Shown: piece by piece, positions 25,789-34,427 of the stretch
How positions within the stretch are numbered: the stretch's first letter is position 1
Layout of the letters: each line of letters starts with the position of its first letter
NCBI RefSeq assembly: GCF_048541825.1
Contig: NZ_CP183332.1
Location: 2,046,001-2,110,000, forward strand
Length of the DNA: 64,000 nucleotides
Origin: Caulobacter sp048541825
GTDB taxonomy: Bacteria; Pseudomonadota; Alphaproteobacteria; Caulobacterales; Caulobacteraceae
Reading direction: 5' to 3'
The notes under the pieces: generated by a model
Told to the model about the DNA's origin: nothing
The model's database searches: none
The model's input: only the letters and a program-made list of their open reading frames with translations
Program-made: the position numbers and the translations under genes

Positions 25789-26064
25789 GACCGACCCACC
25801 GTGCGATAACGGCATTATGCGACAGGCTCGCAGCTTAACCGAGTGAACTTTCGGTCATGATCGCAGAGTTCGGCGCCACCCAAGCTGACAACGCCCCTAG
25901 AATTCCACCGCTTGCCCCGGGCCCTCGCGCTGCCTAGTTCGCCAGTACACAGCCCGCTGTTGCCGAATTCGGCGACGATCGGCATTTAATTCTGTTTGCG
26001 GACGCTTGTTTTGGCCCCTACCCAGCTTGCATCGATCGCACCCAGCGCTTCGCCGGAACCGTTC

Positions 26065-26982
26065 ATGACTGACATCTCGCCGGCCCGCCTGACGCACCTC
26101 CAGCGCCTGGAAGCCGAAAGCATCCACATCCTGCGCGAAGTGGCGGCCGAGTGCGAACGGCCGGTCATGCTGTATTCGATCGGCAAGGACAGCGCCGTGA
26201 TGCTGCACCTGGCGGCCAAGGCGTTCTTCCCGTCGCGGCCACCCTTTCCGCTGCTGCACATCGACACCACCTGGAAGTTCCGGGCCATGTACGCGTTGCG
26301 CGACAAGGTCGCCGCCGACCTTGGATTTGACCTGCTGGTTCACAAGAATCCCGAGGCCGAGGCCAAGGGCATCAACCCCTTCGACCACGGCAGCGCCCTT
26401 CACACCGACATGTGGAAGACCGAGGGCCTCAAACAGGCCCTCTCCAAGTACGGCTTCGACGCGGCCTTCGGCGGCGCCCGGCGCGATGAGGAAAAAAGCC
26501 GCGCCAAGGAGCGGATCATCTCGTTCCGCTCGGCCGAGCAACGCTGGGACCCCAAGAACCAGCGGCCCGAACTTTGGAAGCTCTACAACACCCGCAAGCA
26601 CCCGGGCGAAAGCCTGAGGGCCTTCCCGATCTCGAACTGGACCGAGCTCGACATCTGGCAGTACATCCACCTCGAAAACATCCCGATCGTGCCGCTGTAT
26701 TTCGCGGCCGAGCGGCCGGTGGTCGAGCGCGACGGGTCTTTGATCATGGTCGATGACGACCGCTTCCGGCTGCGCCCAGGCGAAGTTCCGCAGATGAAAA
26801 GCGTCCGCTTCCGCACCCTGGGCTGCTATCCGCTGACCGGCGCGGTCGAGAGCACCGCCTCCACCCTGCCCCAGATCATCCAGGAAATGCTGCTGGCCAC
26901 CAGCAGCGAGCGACAGGGCCGGGTCATCGACCATGACCAGTCCGCCTCGATGGAGAAGAAGAAGCAGGAGGGCTATTTCTAG
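26065..26982 (+). CDS. cysD: Sulfate adenylyltransferase subunit 2
   Basis: 305 residues from the ATG at 26065; an in-frame extension to 25996 is less like the family. CysD makes adenylyl sulfate from ATP and sulfate together with the GTPase CysN. PP-loop motif: MLYSIGKDSAVMLHLA near residue 37; also LLHIDTTWKFR, AFGGARRDEEKSRAKER and the C-terminal SMEKKKQEGYF typical of CysD. cysNC starts on the base after its stop codon. First step of assimilatory sulfate activation in the cytoplasm. Confidence 0.96.
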   Translation: MTDISPARLTHLQRLEAESIHILREVAAECERPVMLYSIGKDSAVMLHLAAKAFFPSRPPFPLLHIDTTWKFRAMYALRDKVAADLGFDLLVHKNPEAEAKGINPFDHGSALHTDMWKTEGLKQALSKYGFDAAFGGARRDEEKSRAKERIISFRSAEQRWDPKNQRPELWKLYNTRKHPGESLRAFPISNWTELDIWQYIHLENIPIVPLYFAAERPVVERDGSLIMVDDDRFRLRPGEVPQMKSVRFRTLGCYPLTGAVESTASTLPQIIQEMLLATSSERQGRVIDHDQSASMEKKKQEGYF

Positions 26983-28896
26983 ATGACCGTTTACAAGCCC
27001 TCCGACCTGATCGCCGAGGACATCGACGCCTATCTGGTCGCCCACCAGCACAAGTCGCTGCTGCGCTTCATCACCTGTGGCTCGGTGGACGACGGCAAGT
27101 CGACCCTGATCGGCCGGCTGCTGTACGACAGCAAGATGATCTTCGAGGACCAGCTGGCGGCCCTCGAGGCCGACTCCAAGCGGGTCGGCACCCAGGGCGG
27201 CGCGATCGACTTCGCCCTGCTGGTCGACGGCCTGGCCGCCGAGCGCGAACAGGGCATCACCATCGATGTCGCCTACCGCTTCTTCGCCACCGACAAGCGC
27301 AAGTTCATCGTCGCCGACACCCCCGGCCACGAGCAATATACCCGCAACATGGTCACCGGCGCCTCGACCGCAGACGCGGCCGTGATCCTGATCGACGCCC
27401 GCAAGGGCGTTCTCACCCAGACCCGCCGCCACGCCTATCTGGTCAGCCTGCTGGGCATCCGCCACATCGTCCTGGCGGTGAACAAGATGGACCTCGTCGG
27501 CTGGGACCAGCCGACCTTCGACGCCATCGTCGCCGACTTCCGGGCCTTCGCCGATCAGATCGGCCTGTCGGTCTTCACCCCAATCCCAATCTCGGGCCTG
27601 GGCGGCGACAACATGGCCAGCAAGAGCGACGCGACGCCCTGGTACGACGGCCCGATCCTGATGGACTGGCTGGAAACCATTCAGGTCGAGGACGATCTGC
27701 AGGCCCAGCCGTTCCGTCTGCCCGTGCAATGGGTCAATCGCCCCAATCTGGATTTCCGCGGATTCTCGGGCCTGATCGCCTCGGGCGTGGTCAAGCCAGG
27801 CGACCGGATCCGCGTGTTGCCTTCGGGCCGCGAAAGCCGCGTCGAGCGCATCGTCACCCTGCCCGACGACCTGCCCCAGGCCGTGGCCGGCCAGTCGGTG
27901 ACCATCACCCTGACCGACGAGATCGACATCTCGCGCGGCGACCTGATCGTCGCCGCCGATGCGCCCAGCCCCGTGGCCGGACAATTCGAGGCCACCGTCG
28001 TCTGGATGGACGACGAGCCCCTGCCCCCGGGCCGAGCCTATCTGCTGAAAATCGGGGCCCGGACCGTCGGGGCCAGCGTCACCGAGATCAAGCACCGGGT
28101 GAACGTCAACACGCTTGAGAAGTCCGCCGCCAAGCGGCTGGAACTGAACGAGATCGGGCTCGTGAACCTGTCGCTCGACCAGGCTGTGCCCTTCGAAGCC
28201 TATGCCGATAACCGCGAACTGGGCGGCTTCATCCTGATCGACCGGATCAGCAACCGCACCGTCGGCGCCGGCATGATCAATTTCGCCCTGCGCCGCGCCG
28301 ACAACATTCACTGGCAACATACGGACGTCACGAAACAATCTCGGGCCGCCCTGAAGGGCCAGCGCGGCCAGGTCGTGTGGCTGACCGGCCTGTCGGGGGC
28401 CGGCAAGTCGACCATCGCCAACCTGGTCGAAAAGCGTCTGCACGCCCTGGGTCGTCACACCTATCTCCTCGACGGCGACAATGTCCGTCATGGCCTCAAC
28501 AAGAATCTCGGCTTCACCGAGGAGGACCGGGTCGAGAACATCCGCCGGGTCGCCGAGGTGGCCAAGCTGATGGTCGACGCCGGCCTGATCGTGCTGACCG
28601 CCTTTATCTCGCCGTTCCGCGCCGAACGCCGCATGGCCCGCGAGATCCTCGAGGGCGGCGAGTTCATCGAGGTCTTTGTCGACACGCCGCTGGCCGTGGC
28701 CGAGGAGCGCGACGTCAAAGGCCTGTACGCCAAGGCCCGGGCGGGCCAACTCAAGAACTTCACCGGCATCGACAGCCCCTACGAGGCCCCCGAAGCGCCG
28801 GAGCTTCGCATCGACACCACGACCATGAGCCCGGTCGAGGCCGCCGAACGGATCGTGGCCTGGCTGGAAGGCCAGGAGATCGACTACGACATCTGA
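26983..28896 (+). CDS. cysNC: Fused sulfate adenylyltransferase subunit 1 / adenylylsulfate kinase
   Basis: 637 residues. Residues ~1-440 are CysN, an EF-Tu-like GTPase: GSVDDGKSTLIGRLLYD, the DxxG motif ADTPGHEQY, and NKMD; beta-barrel domains follow. Residues ~455-637 are APS kinase (CysC): second P-loop WLTGLSGAGKST, LLDGDNVRHGLN, and SPFRAERRMAREI. The fusion makes PAPS from APS in one polypeptide, as in other alphaproteobacteria. It is contiguous with cysD. Its 3' end overlaps the convergent MFS gene by 13 bases. Confidence 0.96.
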   Translation: MTVYKPSDLIAEDIDAYLVAHQHKSLLRFITCGSVDDGKSTLIGRLLYDSKMIFEDQLAALEADSKRVGTQGGAIDFALLVDGLAAEREQGITIDVAYRFFATDKRKFIVADTPGHEQYTRNMVTGASTADAAVILIDARKGVLTQTRRHAYLVSLLGIRHIVLAVNKMDLVGWDQPTFDAIVADFRAFADQIGLSVFTPIPISGLGGDNMASKSDATPWYDGPILMDWLETIQVEDDLQAQPFRLPVQWVNRPNLDFRGFSGLIASGVVKPGDRIRVLPSGRESRVERIVTLPDDLPQAVAGQSVTITLTDEIDISRGDLIVAADAPSPVAGQFEATVVWMDDEPLPPGRAYLLKIGARTVGASVTEIKHRVNVNTLEKSAAKRLELNEIGLVNLSLDQAVPFEAYADNRELGGFILIDRISNRTVGAGMINFALRRADNIHWQHTDVTKQSRAALKGQRGQVVWLTGLSGAGKSTIANLVEKRLHALGRHTYLLDGDNVRHGLNKNLGFTEEDRVENIRRVAEVAKLMVDAGLIVLTAFISPFRAERRMAREILEGGEFIEVFVDTPLAVAEERDVKGLYAKARAGQLKNFTGIDSPYEAPEAPELRIDTTTMSPVEAAERIVAWLEGQEIDYDI

Positions 28897-30050
28897 CGGC
28901 TGCCGGTGCGGCGGTTGAGGGCGATGGCGCCGGCCAGACCCAGCGCTGCCACACCCGCCATGGCCAGATAGCCGTAGGATCCGAAAGCGTCGAACAGCGG
29001 CCCTGCGAACAGGGTCGCGACGCCCAGGGTGAAGCCTCCCGACAGGGCCGAGTTGATCGCCTGGGCGGCCGAGGCGTTGGCCGGCGGAGTCAGTTTCTCG
29101 ATCAGACGAAGCGAGGCCAGGAAACTGGCCGCGAAGGTCAGGGCGTGCAGAAGCTGCATCGGAAACAGCATCCAGAGCGGCGGCGCGAAGGCGTAGGCCA
29201 CCCATCGCAGCACCGCCGCCGCGCCGCCCAGGATCATCAGCTTTTCCGGCCCCACCTTGCGGCGCCAGGGCTCCAGGAACCACATGAAGGCCACCTCTGC
29301 GGCGACGCCGACGCCCCACAGCAGGCCGATGATCGGCTCGGAAATCCCCTGCCCCCGCCAGAGGATGGTCGAGAAGCCGTAGTAGAAGGCATGGGCGCCC
29401 TGGATCAGGCCGGCGGTCATGACGGCCAAAAGGAACGTCCGGTCGCGCAGCAGTGAGCCAAGGCCTTTCCAGCGTTCGGATCCGACGGGCTTGGCGCCCT
29501 CGGCATGAACGCGTTCAGGCGGGACGAACACCGCCGCCGCCAGAGCCGTCAGGAAAGCCGCTGCGGCGATCCAGATGGGAATGATGGCCGGCGTGGCGAC
29601 CGCCAGCACGACGCCCATGATCAGATTGGCGACAATGAAGGCCGCCGAGCCTGTACCCCTTGGCAGGCCGTAGTTGAACCCCTCGGTCCGCGCCCGCCGC
29701 AGAGCGATGACGTCGACCAGGGGCGAAACCGTCGACAGCAGCGTCTGGCCGATCATCCAGGCGATGGCCAGGCCCAGAGCGCCCGGCGCGATCAGCAGGG
29801 CCGCGTAGCCAAGTCCCGCGCCCAGCGACAATAACACCATCGGCGAGCGTCGCAGGGCGAAGCCGTCGGCCCACACCGCCAGGGCCGGGCCGGTGAAGGG
29901 CCGGGCCAGCATCGGGATGGCCAGGATCAAGCCGATCGCTGCGCCGCTCATGCCGCGATCGCGAAGATAGGTGCCGATATAGGGCAGGCTGACGCCTGTC
30001 CCGAGATACATCGCGACGTAGAAAAAGCTGAGCCGCGTCAGGCTGCTCAT
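28884..30050 (-). CDS. MFS transporter, HcaT/LacY-like group
   Basis: 388 residues, about 12 membrane helices. N-terminus LTRLSFFYVAMYLGTGVSLPYIGTYL and the loop GPALAVWADGFALRRSP fit the MFS_1-like group that includes the phenylpropionate transporter HcaT. Substrate is unknown. It starts 31 bases after metG on the same strand and may be read through from it. Its end overlaps cysNC by 13 bases, tail to tail. Confidence 0.8.
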   Translation of the reverse strand: MSSLTRLSFFYVAMYLGTGVSLPYIGTYLRDRGMSGAAIGLILAIPMLARPFTGPALAVWADGFALRRSPMVLLSLGAGLGYAALLIAPGALGLAIAWMIGQTLLSTVSPLVDVIALRRARTEGFNYGLPRGTGSAAFIVANLIMGVVLAVATPAIIPIWIAAAAFLTALAAAVFVPPERVHAEGAKPVGSERWKGLGSLLRDRTFLLAVMTAGLIQGAHAFYYGFSTILWRGQGISEPIIGLLWGVGVAAEVAFMWFLEPWRRKVGPEKLMILGGAAAVLRWVAYAFAPPLWMLFPMQLLHALTFAASFLASLRLIEKLTPPANASAAQAINSALSGGFTLGVATLFAGPLFDAFGSYGYLAMAGVAALGLAGAIALNRRTGSRQMS

Positions 30051-30081
30051 CGGCCGGCGCAGTCCATGTCGCGGATGAAGA

Positions 30082-31797
30082 TCACCCCTCTTCCGCCCCG
30101 CCGAAGCGGGCCGTCCATTCGGCGATCATGTCCTCGTCGATCTTCTTGAACAGCACTTCGGGCGCGCGCACCGACAGGCCGACCGGCAGCGATGACAGCT
30201 CGACCGCCGCATCGTTGCTTGGCCAGGCGGCCGGGAAGTCCAGCGAGAAGGCTTCCGCGATCTTCTCGGCCGCGAACGGGATGAACGGCGTCGAGATCTT
30301 GGCGTACAGCGCCGCCAGGTTCAGGGCCGTGCGAACGATCACAGCGGCGCGGTCGCGGTCGGTCTTGATCGCGGTCCACGGCGCAGCTTCCTGCAGATAC
30401 TCGTTGCCGACCACCCACAGAGCGCGCAGCGCCTGGGCGCTCTTGCGCACCTCGATGGCGTCCATCTGTTCGGCCAGATCGGCCAGGCGGGCCGAGACGT
30501 CGGCGAACAGCTTCTCTTCCAGCGGACCCGGCTGGCCGCCCTCCGGCACCACGCCGTCGAACTTGCCCTCGGTGAACTTCAGGATGCGGTTGATGAAATT
30601 GCCCAGCACGTCGGCCAGGTCGCGGTTCACCGAGCTGGCGAACATTTCCCAGGTGAAGGCGGTATCCGAGCTCTCCGGCGCGTTCGACGTCAGGTACCAG
30701 CGCCAGAAGTCGGGCGGCAGGATCTCCAGCGCCGCGTCCATGAACACACCGCGCTTGGAGCTGGTCGAGAACTTGCCGCCATACCAGTTGAGCCAGTTGA
30801 AGGCCTTGAGCATGTCGACGCTCTTCCACGGCTCTTCCGAGCCCAGAATCGTCGCCGGGAAGCTGACGGTGTGGAAGGCGACATTGTCCTTGCCCATGAA
30901 CTCGACATAGCGGACGTCGTCAGCGCCGGCGTCCGTGCGCCACCAGCGCTGCCAGTCGCGGCCCTCTTCGGCGTCGGCCCACTCCTGAGTGGCGGCGATG
31001 TATTCGATGGGGGCGTCGAACCAGACATAGAAGACCTTGCCTTCCATGCCCGGACGCGGCGCGCCGTCCTTGACCACCGGCACGCCCCAGGCGAGGTCGC
31101 GGGTGATGCCGCGGTCGATCAGGCCCTCATCCAGGAACTTGTAGGCGATCGACTTGGCCAGGATCGGCCAGTCGCCATGGGTGTCGACCCAGGCGCGGAT
31201 CTTGTCGGCCATCTTGGTCTGCAGCAGATAGAGGTGGCGGGTGTCGCGCACCTCAAGGTTCCGCGATCCCGAGATCACCGAATAGGCGTTCTTCAGGTCG
31301 GTGGGGTCCAGCAGGGCGCCGCAGTTATCGCACTGGTCGCCGCGCGCCTTCTCGAAACCGCAGTGCGGGCAGGCGCCCTCGATATAGCGGTCGGGCAGAA
31401 AGCGCTTGTCGTCGATGGAATAGACCATCTGGTCGACGCGTTCCTCGATCAGGCCATTGGCCTCAAGAACTTCGGCGAAGTGCTGGGTCAGCTTGCGGTT
31501 CTGCGGCGACGACGAACGGCCAAACCAGTCCCACGACAGGCCAAACGCGGCGGCCACGTCGCGCTGCAGGATGTGCTGCTCGGCGCAATAGGTCTCGACG
31601 TCCTGTCCGGCGGCGGCGGCGGCCAGCTCGGCCGGCGTGCCGTGCTCGTCGGTGGCGCAGATATAGAGCGTCTCATTGCCCCGGGCCCGCTGGAACCGCG
31701 CATAGACGTCGGCCGGCAGCATCGATCCCGCCAGATTGCCCAGGTGCTTGATGCCGTTGATGTACGGCAGGGCGGAGGTGATCAGGATACGAGCCAT
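30082..31797 (-). CDS. metG: Methionyl-tRNA synthetase
   Basis: 571 residues from the ATG at 31797 (MARILITSALPYINGIKHLGN). Charges tRNA-Met with methionine. The HIGH-type motif is HLGN near residue 21. The zinc knuckle is CPHCGFEKARGDQCDNC (about residue 140). The KMSKS loop appears as KFSTSSKRG near residue 310, a known variant in this clade. The anticodon-binding domain follows. The open frame extends 32 codons upstream, but these lack family resemblance. Confidence 0.95.
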   Translation of the reverse strand: MARILITSALPYINGIKHLGNLAGSMLPADVYARFQRARGNETLYICATDEHGTPAELAAAAAGQDVETYCAEQHILQRDVAAAFGLSWDWFGRSSSPQNRKLTQHFAEVLEANGLIEERVDQMVYSIDDKRFLPDRYIEGACPHCGFEKARGDQCDNCGALLDPTDLKNAYSVISGSRNLEVRDTRHLYLLQTKMADKIRAWVDTHGDWPILAKSIAYKFLDEGLIDRGITRDLAWGVPVVKDGAPRPGMEGKVFYVWFDAPIEYIAATQEWADAEEGRDWQRWWRTDAGADDVRYVEFMGKDNVAFHTVSFPATILGSEEPWKSVDMLKAFNWLNWYGGKFSTSSKRGVFMDAALEILPPDFWRWYLTSNAPESSDTAFTWEMFASSVNRDLADVLGNFINRILKFTEGKFDGVVPEGGQPGPLEEKLFADVSARLADLAEQMDAIEVRKSAQALRALWVVGNEYLQEAAPWTAIKTDRDRAAVIVRTALNLAALYAKISTPFIPFAAEKIAEAFSLDFPAAWPSNDAAVELSSLPVGLSVRAPEVLFKKIDEDMIAEWTARFGGAEEG

Positions 31798-31913
31798 GAG
31801 GCGCAAATCTTCCGGGGAGTCAGGGATCAAGGAAACAGGCGTTCGCATATAGAAGGCCGGGCCGCGAAACAAAAGCGCCGGACCGTTGACCAAACATCGT
31901 TATGCAGCTTCCC

Positions 31914-31958
31914 TTCCCCTGGGGGAGCCGGACAGACCGATCCGGCCCCATCGGGGGA
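31914..31958 (+). repeat. Hairpin in the leader of the DUF1761 gene
   Basis: Inner stem CCGGA/TCCGG (31928-31945) with an outer TCCCC/GGGGGA pairing. It resembles one arm of the repeat at 9163-9271. The GGGGGA at 31953-31958 is also the only ribosome-binding-like sequence before the ATG at 31967, so folding could limit translation. Confidence 0.4.
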
Positions 31959-31966
31959 CAACGTCT

Positions 31967-32380
31967 ATGAAGAGCATCAACTGGCTGGGCCTCGTCGCGG
32001 CCCTGGTCGTCGGACAGATCATCGGCATCGTCTGGTATGGCGCGGTCCTCAGCGACGCCTGGATGGCGGCGATGGAAATGACCGAAGCCGAGTTTGTCGG
32101 GACCGAGTGGCGGATGAGCCTGGGCTTCGTCAACATGGTCATCATCCTGATCGGCCTGGACTGGCTGATCGGCCGGCTGGACGCCCGCAGCTGGATGGCC
32201 GGCGCCAGGGTGGCCCTGGCCGCCTGCGTGTTCTTCGCCCTGACGGTGGTCAGCCTCGACTACATCTATGCGGCCGGCAACCTGCCGTTGCTGTGGATCG
32301 ATGGCGGCTATCAATTGCTGACCTATGTCGTCGGTGGGGCGCTACTGGGCGGGTTGCGATTGAAGCCGAAGGCGGGGTGA
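31967..32380 (+). CDS. DUF1761-family membrane protein
   Basis: 137 residues from the ATG at 31967. Four hydrophobic segments (about residues 5-27, 50-72, 80-103 and 112-130) and the N-terminal NWLGLVAALVVGQIIGIVWYG followed by SDAWM fit the DUF1761 family of small inner-membrane proteins with no known function. Divergent from metG. The longer frame from 31886 reads through the leader hairpin and is unlikely. Confidence 0.75.
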   Translation: MKSINWLGLVAALVVGQIIGIVWYGAVLSDAWMAAMEMTEAEFVGTEWRMSLGFVNMVIILIGLDWLIGRLDARSWMAGARVALAACVFFALTVVSLDYIYAAGNLPLLWIDGGYQLLTYVVGGALLGGLRLKPKAG

Positions 32381-32855
32381 CACGGCGCCGCGACCTCGCG
32401 CTTTTACTGCGAGGGTGATGGAAAGGGTCGCGGAGCGTCCGGACCACGTCCGGATGAGAGATAGAGAATACCGTTTCGACGAAGCCGAGCGCTCCGCGTC
32501 ATCGTTATCCGTCAGCCTCCCGTCGGGTGGCCCTCTTCAGGCCTTACCGGGACCCGGACCGCGCCGTTTCCAGCGCGTTCCGGCGGTCGAAGAGGACGGG
32601 CTTTCAGCCAGACACGCCCTTTTGCCTTCAACCACGCCGACGGCGGGCGGGTCTGGCCAGCAACCAGATCCCCGGACCGGTCGAGTATCCCCCTCGACCC
32701 CAGCCCCGCTCGATCACCCCCCGCCGCCGCAATGGTCGCTGGCCTTGCGCCCTTTCCTCGCGACGAGGTGGGGACAGAATACGGCAGGTTTTTAGGGGGC
32801 TGCGTCGATTGTCTGGACGCCCGTGTCGACGCCCAGAAGCGTGACGATAAAAAAG
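32381..32855. other. Gene-free region with tandem perfect hairpins
   Basis: No credible ORF. Structured pieces: CGCGGAGCG (32429-32437) pairs with CGCTCCGCG (32490-32498), enclosing TCCGGAC-CAC-GTCCGGA (32438-32454); TCTGG/CCAGA at 32652-32668; GGTCGAG/CTCGACC at 32679-32699. A run of five T occurs near 32790. It could be a noncoding RNA or decayed repeat DNA. It does not match the RNase P, tmRNA or SRP RNA signatures I know. Confidence 0.35.
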
Positions 32856-32973
32856 CCCGTCATCCCGGGGCTCGTCCCCGGGACCCATGGGTCGGCCGCA
32901 CGGTCGGTGGATCACAAACCCCTGACGGCGCAACGGAACGATGGGTCCCGGGGACGAGCCCCGGGATGACGGG
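32856..32973. repeat. 118-bp palindromic element with perfect 33-bp arms
   Basis: Bases 32856-32888 and 32941-32973 are exact reverse complements, with a 52-base centre. Arms contain GTCATCCCGGGG and CTCGTCCCCGGGACCCAT. The core is shared with the hairpin at 15493-15534. No open reading frame or clear target-site duplication. It looks like a REP/MITE-type intergenic element; the remaining 177 bases to the tRNA show nothing else. Confidence 0.9.
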
Positions 32974-33150
32974 GATTGTATGGGAAGGCTCGTGACCTCC
33001 CTTTTCAGGCGGAGGATTCGGGACCTCTATCCCCGTGCCCATCCGAGGACGGCGCGATCCCTATCACCATGGTCGGCGCAGACACCAAAGCCATTGCCCG
33101 GCAGCGGTCCGGACGCTAAGGAAGCCTCCGTCCGCTTCGCGCGGCGATTG

Positions 33151-33226
33151 GCCGGTTTAGCTCAGCTGGTAGAGCAGCGGTTTTGTAAACCGAAGGTCAC
33201 GGGTTCGATTCCTGTAACCGGCACCA
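33151..33226 (+). tRNA. tRNA-Thr (anticodon UGU), CCA encoded
   Basis: 76 bases with full cloverleaf features: acceptor GCCGGTT/AACCGGC, D-loop TAGCTCAGCTGGTAGAGC, anticodon TGT in TTTTGTAA, T-arm GGGTTCGATTCC, and genome-encoded CCA. Reads ACA and possibly other Thr codons. Confidence 0.97.
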
Positions 33227-33231
33227 TTCCC

Positions 33232-34347
33232 CTAAGACGCCTTGGTCTCGGCGCCCAGGAATACCACCCTGGCGCCCTTCTGGACGGCGGCGCCCAGCTC
33301 TGCGGCGTCCCAATTGGTCAGGCGCACGCAGCCGTGCGAGGCGCGCTTGTTGACCAGCCTGGGGTCGGGCGTGCCGTGGATGCCGTAGGTGTCTTTGGTC
33401 AGGTCGATCCAGGTCGAGCCAACCGGATTGTTGGGTCCGGCCTTGATGGTCAGCTTGCCCTTGGGCTTGCCGAAGGTCAGGCGCGAGGGGTCATAGGTAT
33501 ATGTCGGCCGGGGCGCGACGGTGTTGACCGCCCACTCGCCGGTCGGGGCCGGGCGCTCGGCGCTGCCGACCGTGGCCGGATAGACCGCCAGCTGGACGGA
33601 CTGGCCGTCGAAGGCGCGGACCTGCCCCCGGGCCTTGTCGATCTCAATCCGCACCACCTTGCCCGCCAGCTTGTCGGATCCGACTGCGGTGACGACGATT
33701 GAGGTCCCGGGAACGGCGAAATCAGCGCCGGGATTGAGGGCCAGGAGCAGCGCCTCATCCATGTGAAAGCGTTCGGCCAGGGCCTCGACCACGCCGCCGA
33801 ATGACAGGGCCGGAAGCCTGGCCATCGCCTCATAGTCATTCTTGGGAATATCGGGCTGGAATGGGCCGGCCACATCATCAGGGGTGATGAGATAGTCGGT
33901 CATCACCGGACCGCCGTCGGCGGCGACCAAGGCGTCCCACGACACCTTGTCGAGCTTGCCATTGACCGGTAGCCCGTTGGCCGCCTGGAAAGCCTCGAGC
34001 GCCAGGGCGAGATTGGTTCCGGGCCGTCCATCAATGACGCCGGGCGACAGATGGGCGCGGTCCAGCAGGACCTGGGCGCGGATCATTGCTGTCTTCATGG
34101 CCTCCGGATCAACCCCCGCGGGACCAAGGGTCGCCGCATCTATGGCCTGAGCCTGGGGCGAACTGGAGGCCGCCACGCCCACGTCTGCGGGCGGAGCAGC
34201 GACTACGGGCAAGGCGCTCTGGGCGGGCGCGGGTGAAGGCGGCGCGACGGGCGATTTGGCCTGAGGCTCCGCAGCAGGGTCCGAGCACGCGGCCAAGGCG
34301 AGGATACAGCCAAACGCCAGGGCGACGGGACGCTGATCGAAGGGCAT
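33232..34347 (-). CDS. L,D-transpeptidase lipoprotein with peptidoglycan-binding domain
   Basis: 371 residues from the ATG at 34347. A signal peptide ends in the lipobox LALAAC, so the protein should be a lipoprotein facing the periplasm. After a Pro/Ala linker comes a peptidoglycan-binding-1-type helix bundle (VIDGRPGTNLALALEAFQ), a LysM-like stretch, and the C-terminal YkuD catalytic domain with GIHGTPDP and SHGCVRLTNWD containing the nucleophilic Cys. It makes 3-3 crosslinks or attaches proteins to peptidoglycan. It is divergent from a D,D-carboxypeptidase gene 80 bases away, a functionally related partner. Confidence 0.9.
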   Translation of the reverse strand: MPFDQRPVALAFGCILALAACSDPAAEPQAKSPVAPPSPAPAQSALPVVAAPPADVGVAASSSPQAQAIDAATLGPAGVDPEAMKTAMIRAQVLLDRAHLSPGVIDGRPGTNLALALEAFQAANGLPVNGKLDKVSWDALVAADGGPVMTDYLITPDDVAGPFQPDIPKNDYEAMARLPALSFGGVVEALAERFHMDEALLLALNPGADFAVPGTSIVVTAVGSDKLAGKVVRIEIDKARGQVRAFDGQSVQLAVYPATVGSAERPAPTGEWAVNTVAPRPTYTYDPSRLTFGKPKGKLTIKAGPNNPVGSTWIDLTKDTYGIHGTPDPRLVNKRASHGCVRLTNWDAAELGAAVQKGARVVFLGAETKAS

Positions 34348-34427
34348 GGTGGGAACTCCAGACGGAACGACTGCCCGTCTGAAGCCTTCAGTCATGGCGA
34401 AGTTCCAAGGGGCCCAGGGAGAACCGG

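Noticed and set aside
26000..26064. Longer N-terminus of CysD from 25996
   Set aside because: The extra 23 residues do not resemble CysD, and the ATG at 26065 gives the usual length.
25897..29319. 1140-codon open frame antisense to cysD-cysNC
   Set aside because: It mirrors the codon positions of two well-supported genes, is low-complexity (Gly, Asp, Val, Gln rich) and shows no domain. High-GC coding DNA often leaves such open antisense frames.
9100..33000. CRISPR array suggested by repeated GC-rich palindromes
   Set aside because: The repeats are few, widely spaced, of unequal length and self-complementary; there are no regular spacers or cas genes.
33100..33300. Integrative element attachment at tRNA-Thr
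   Set aside because: No direct repeat of the tRNA 3' end, integrase or mobile gene is visible in the window.
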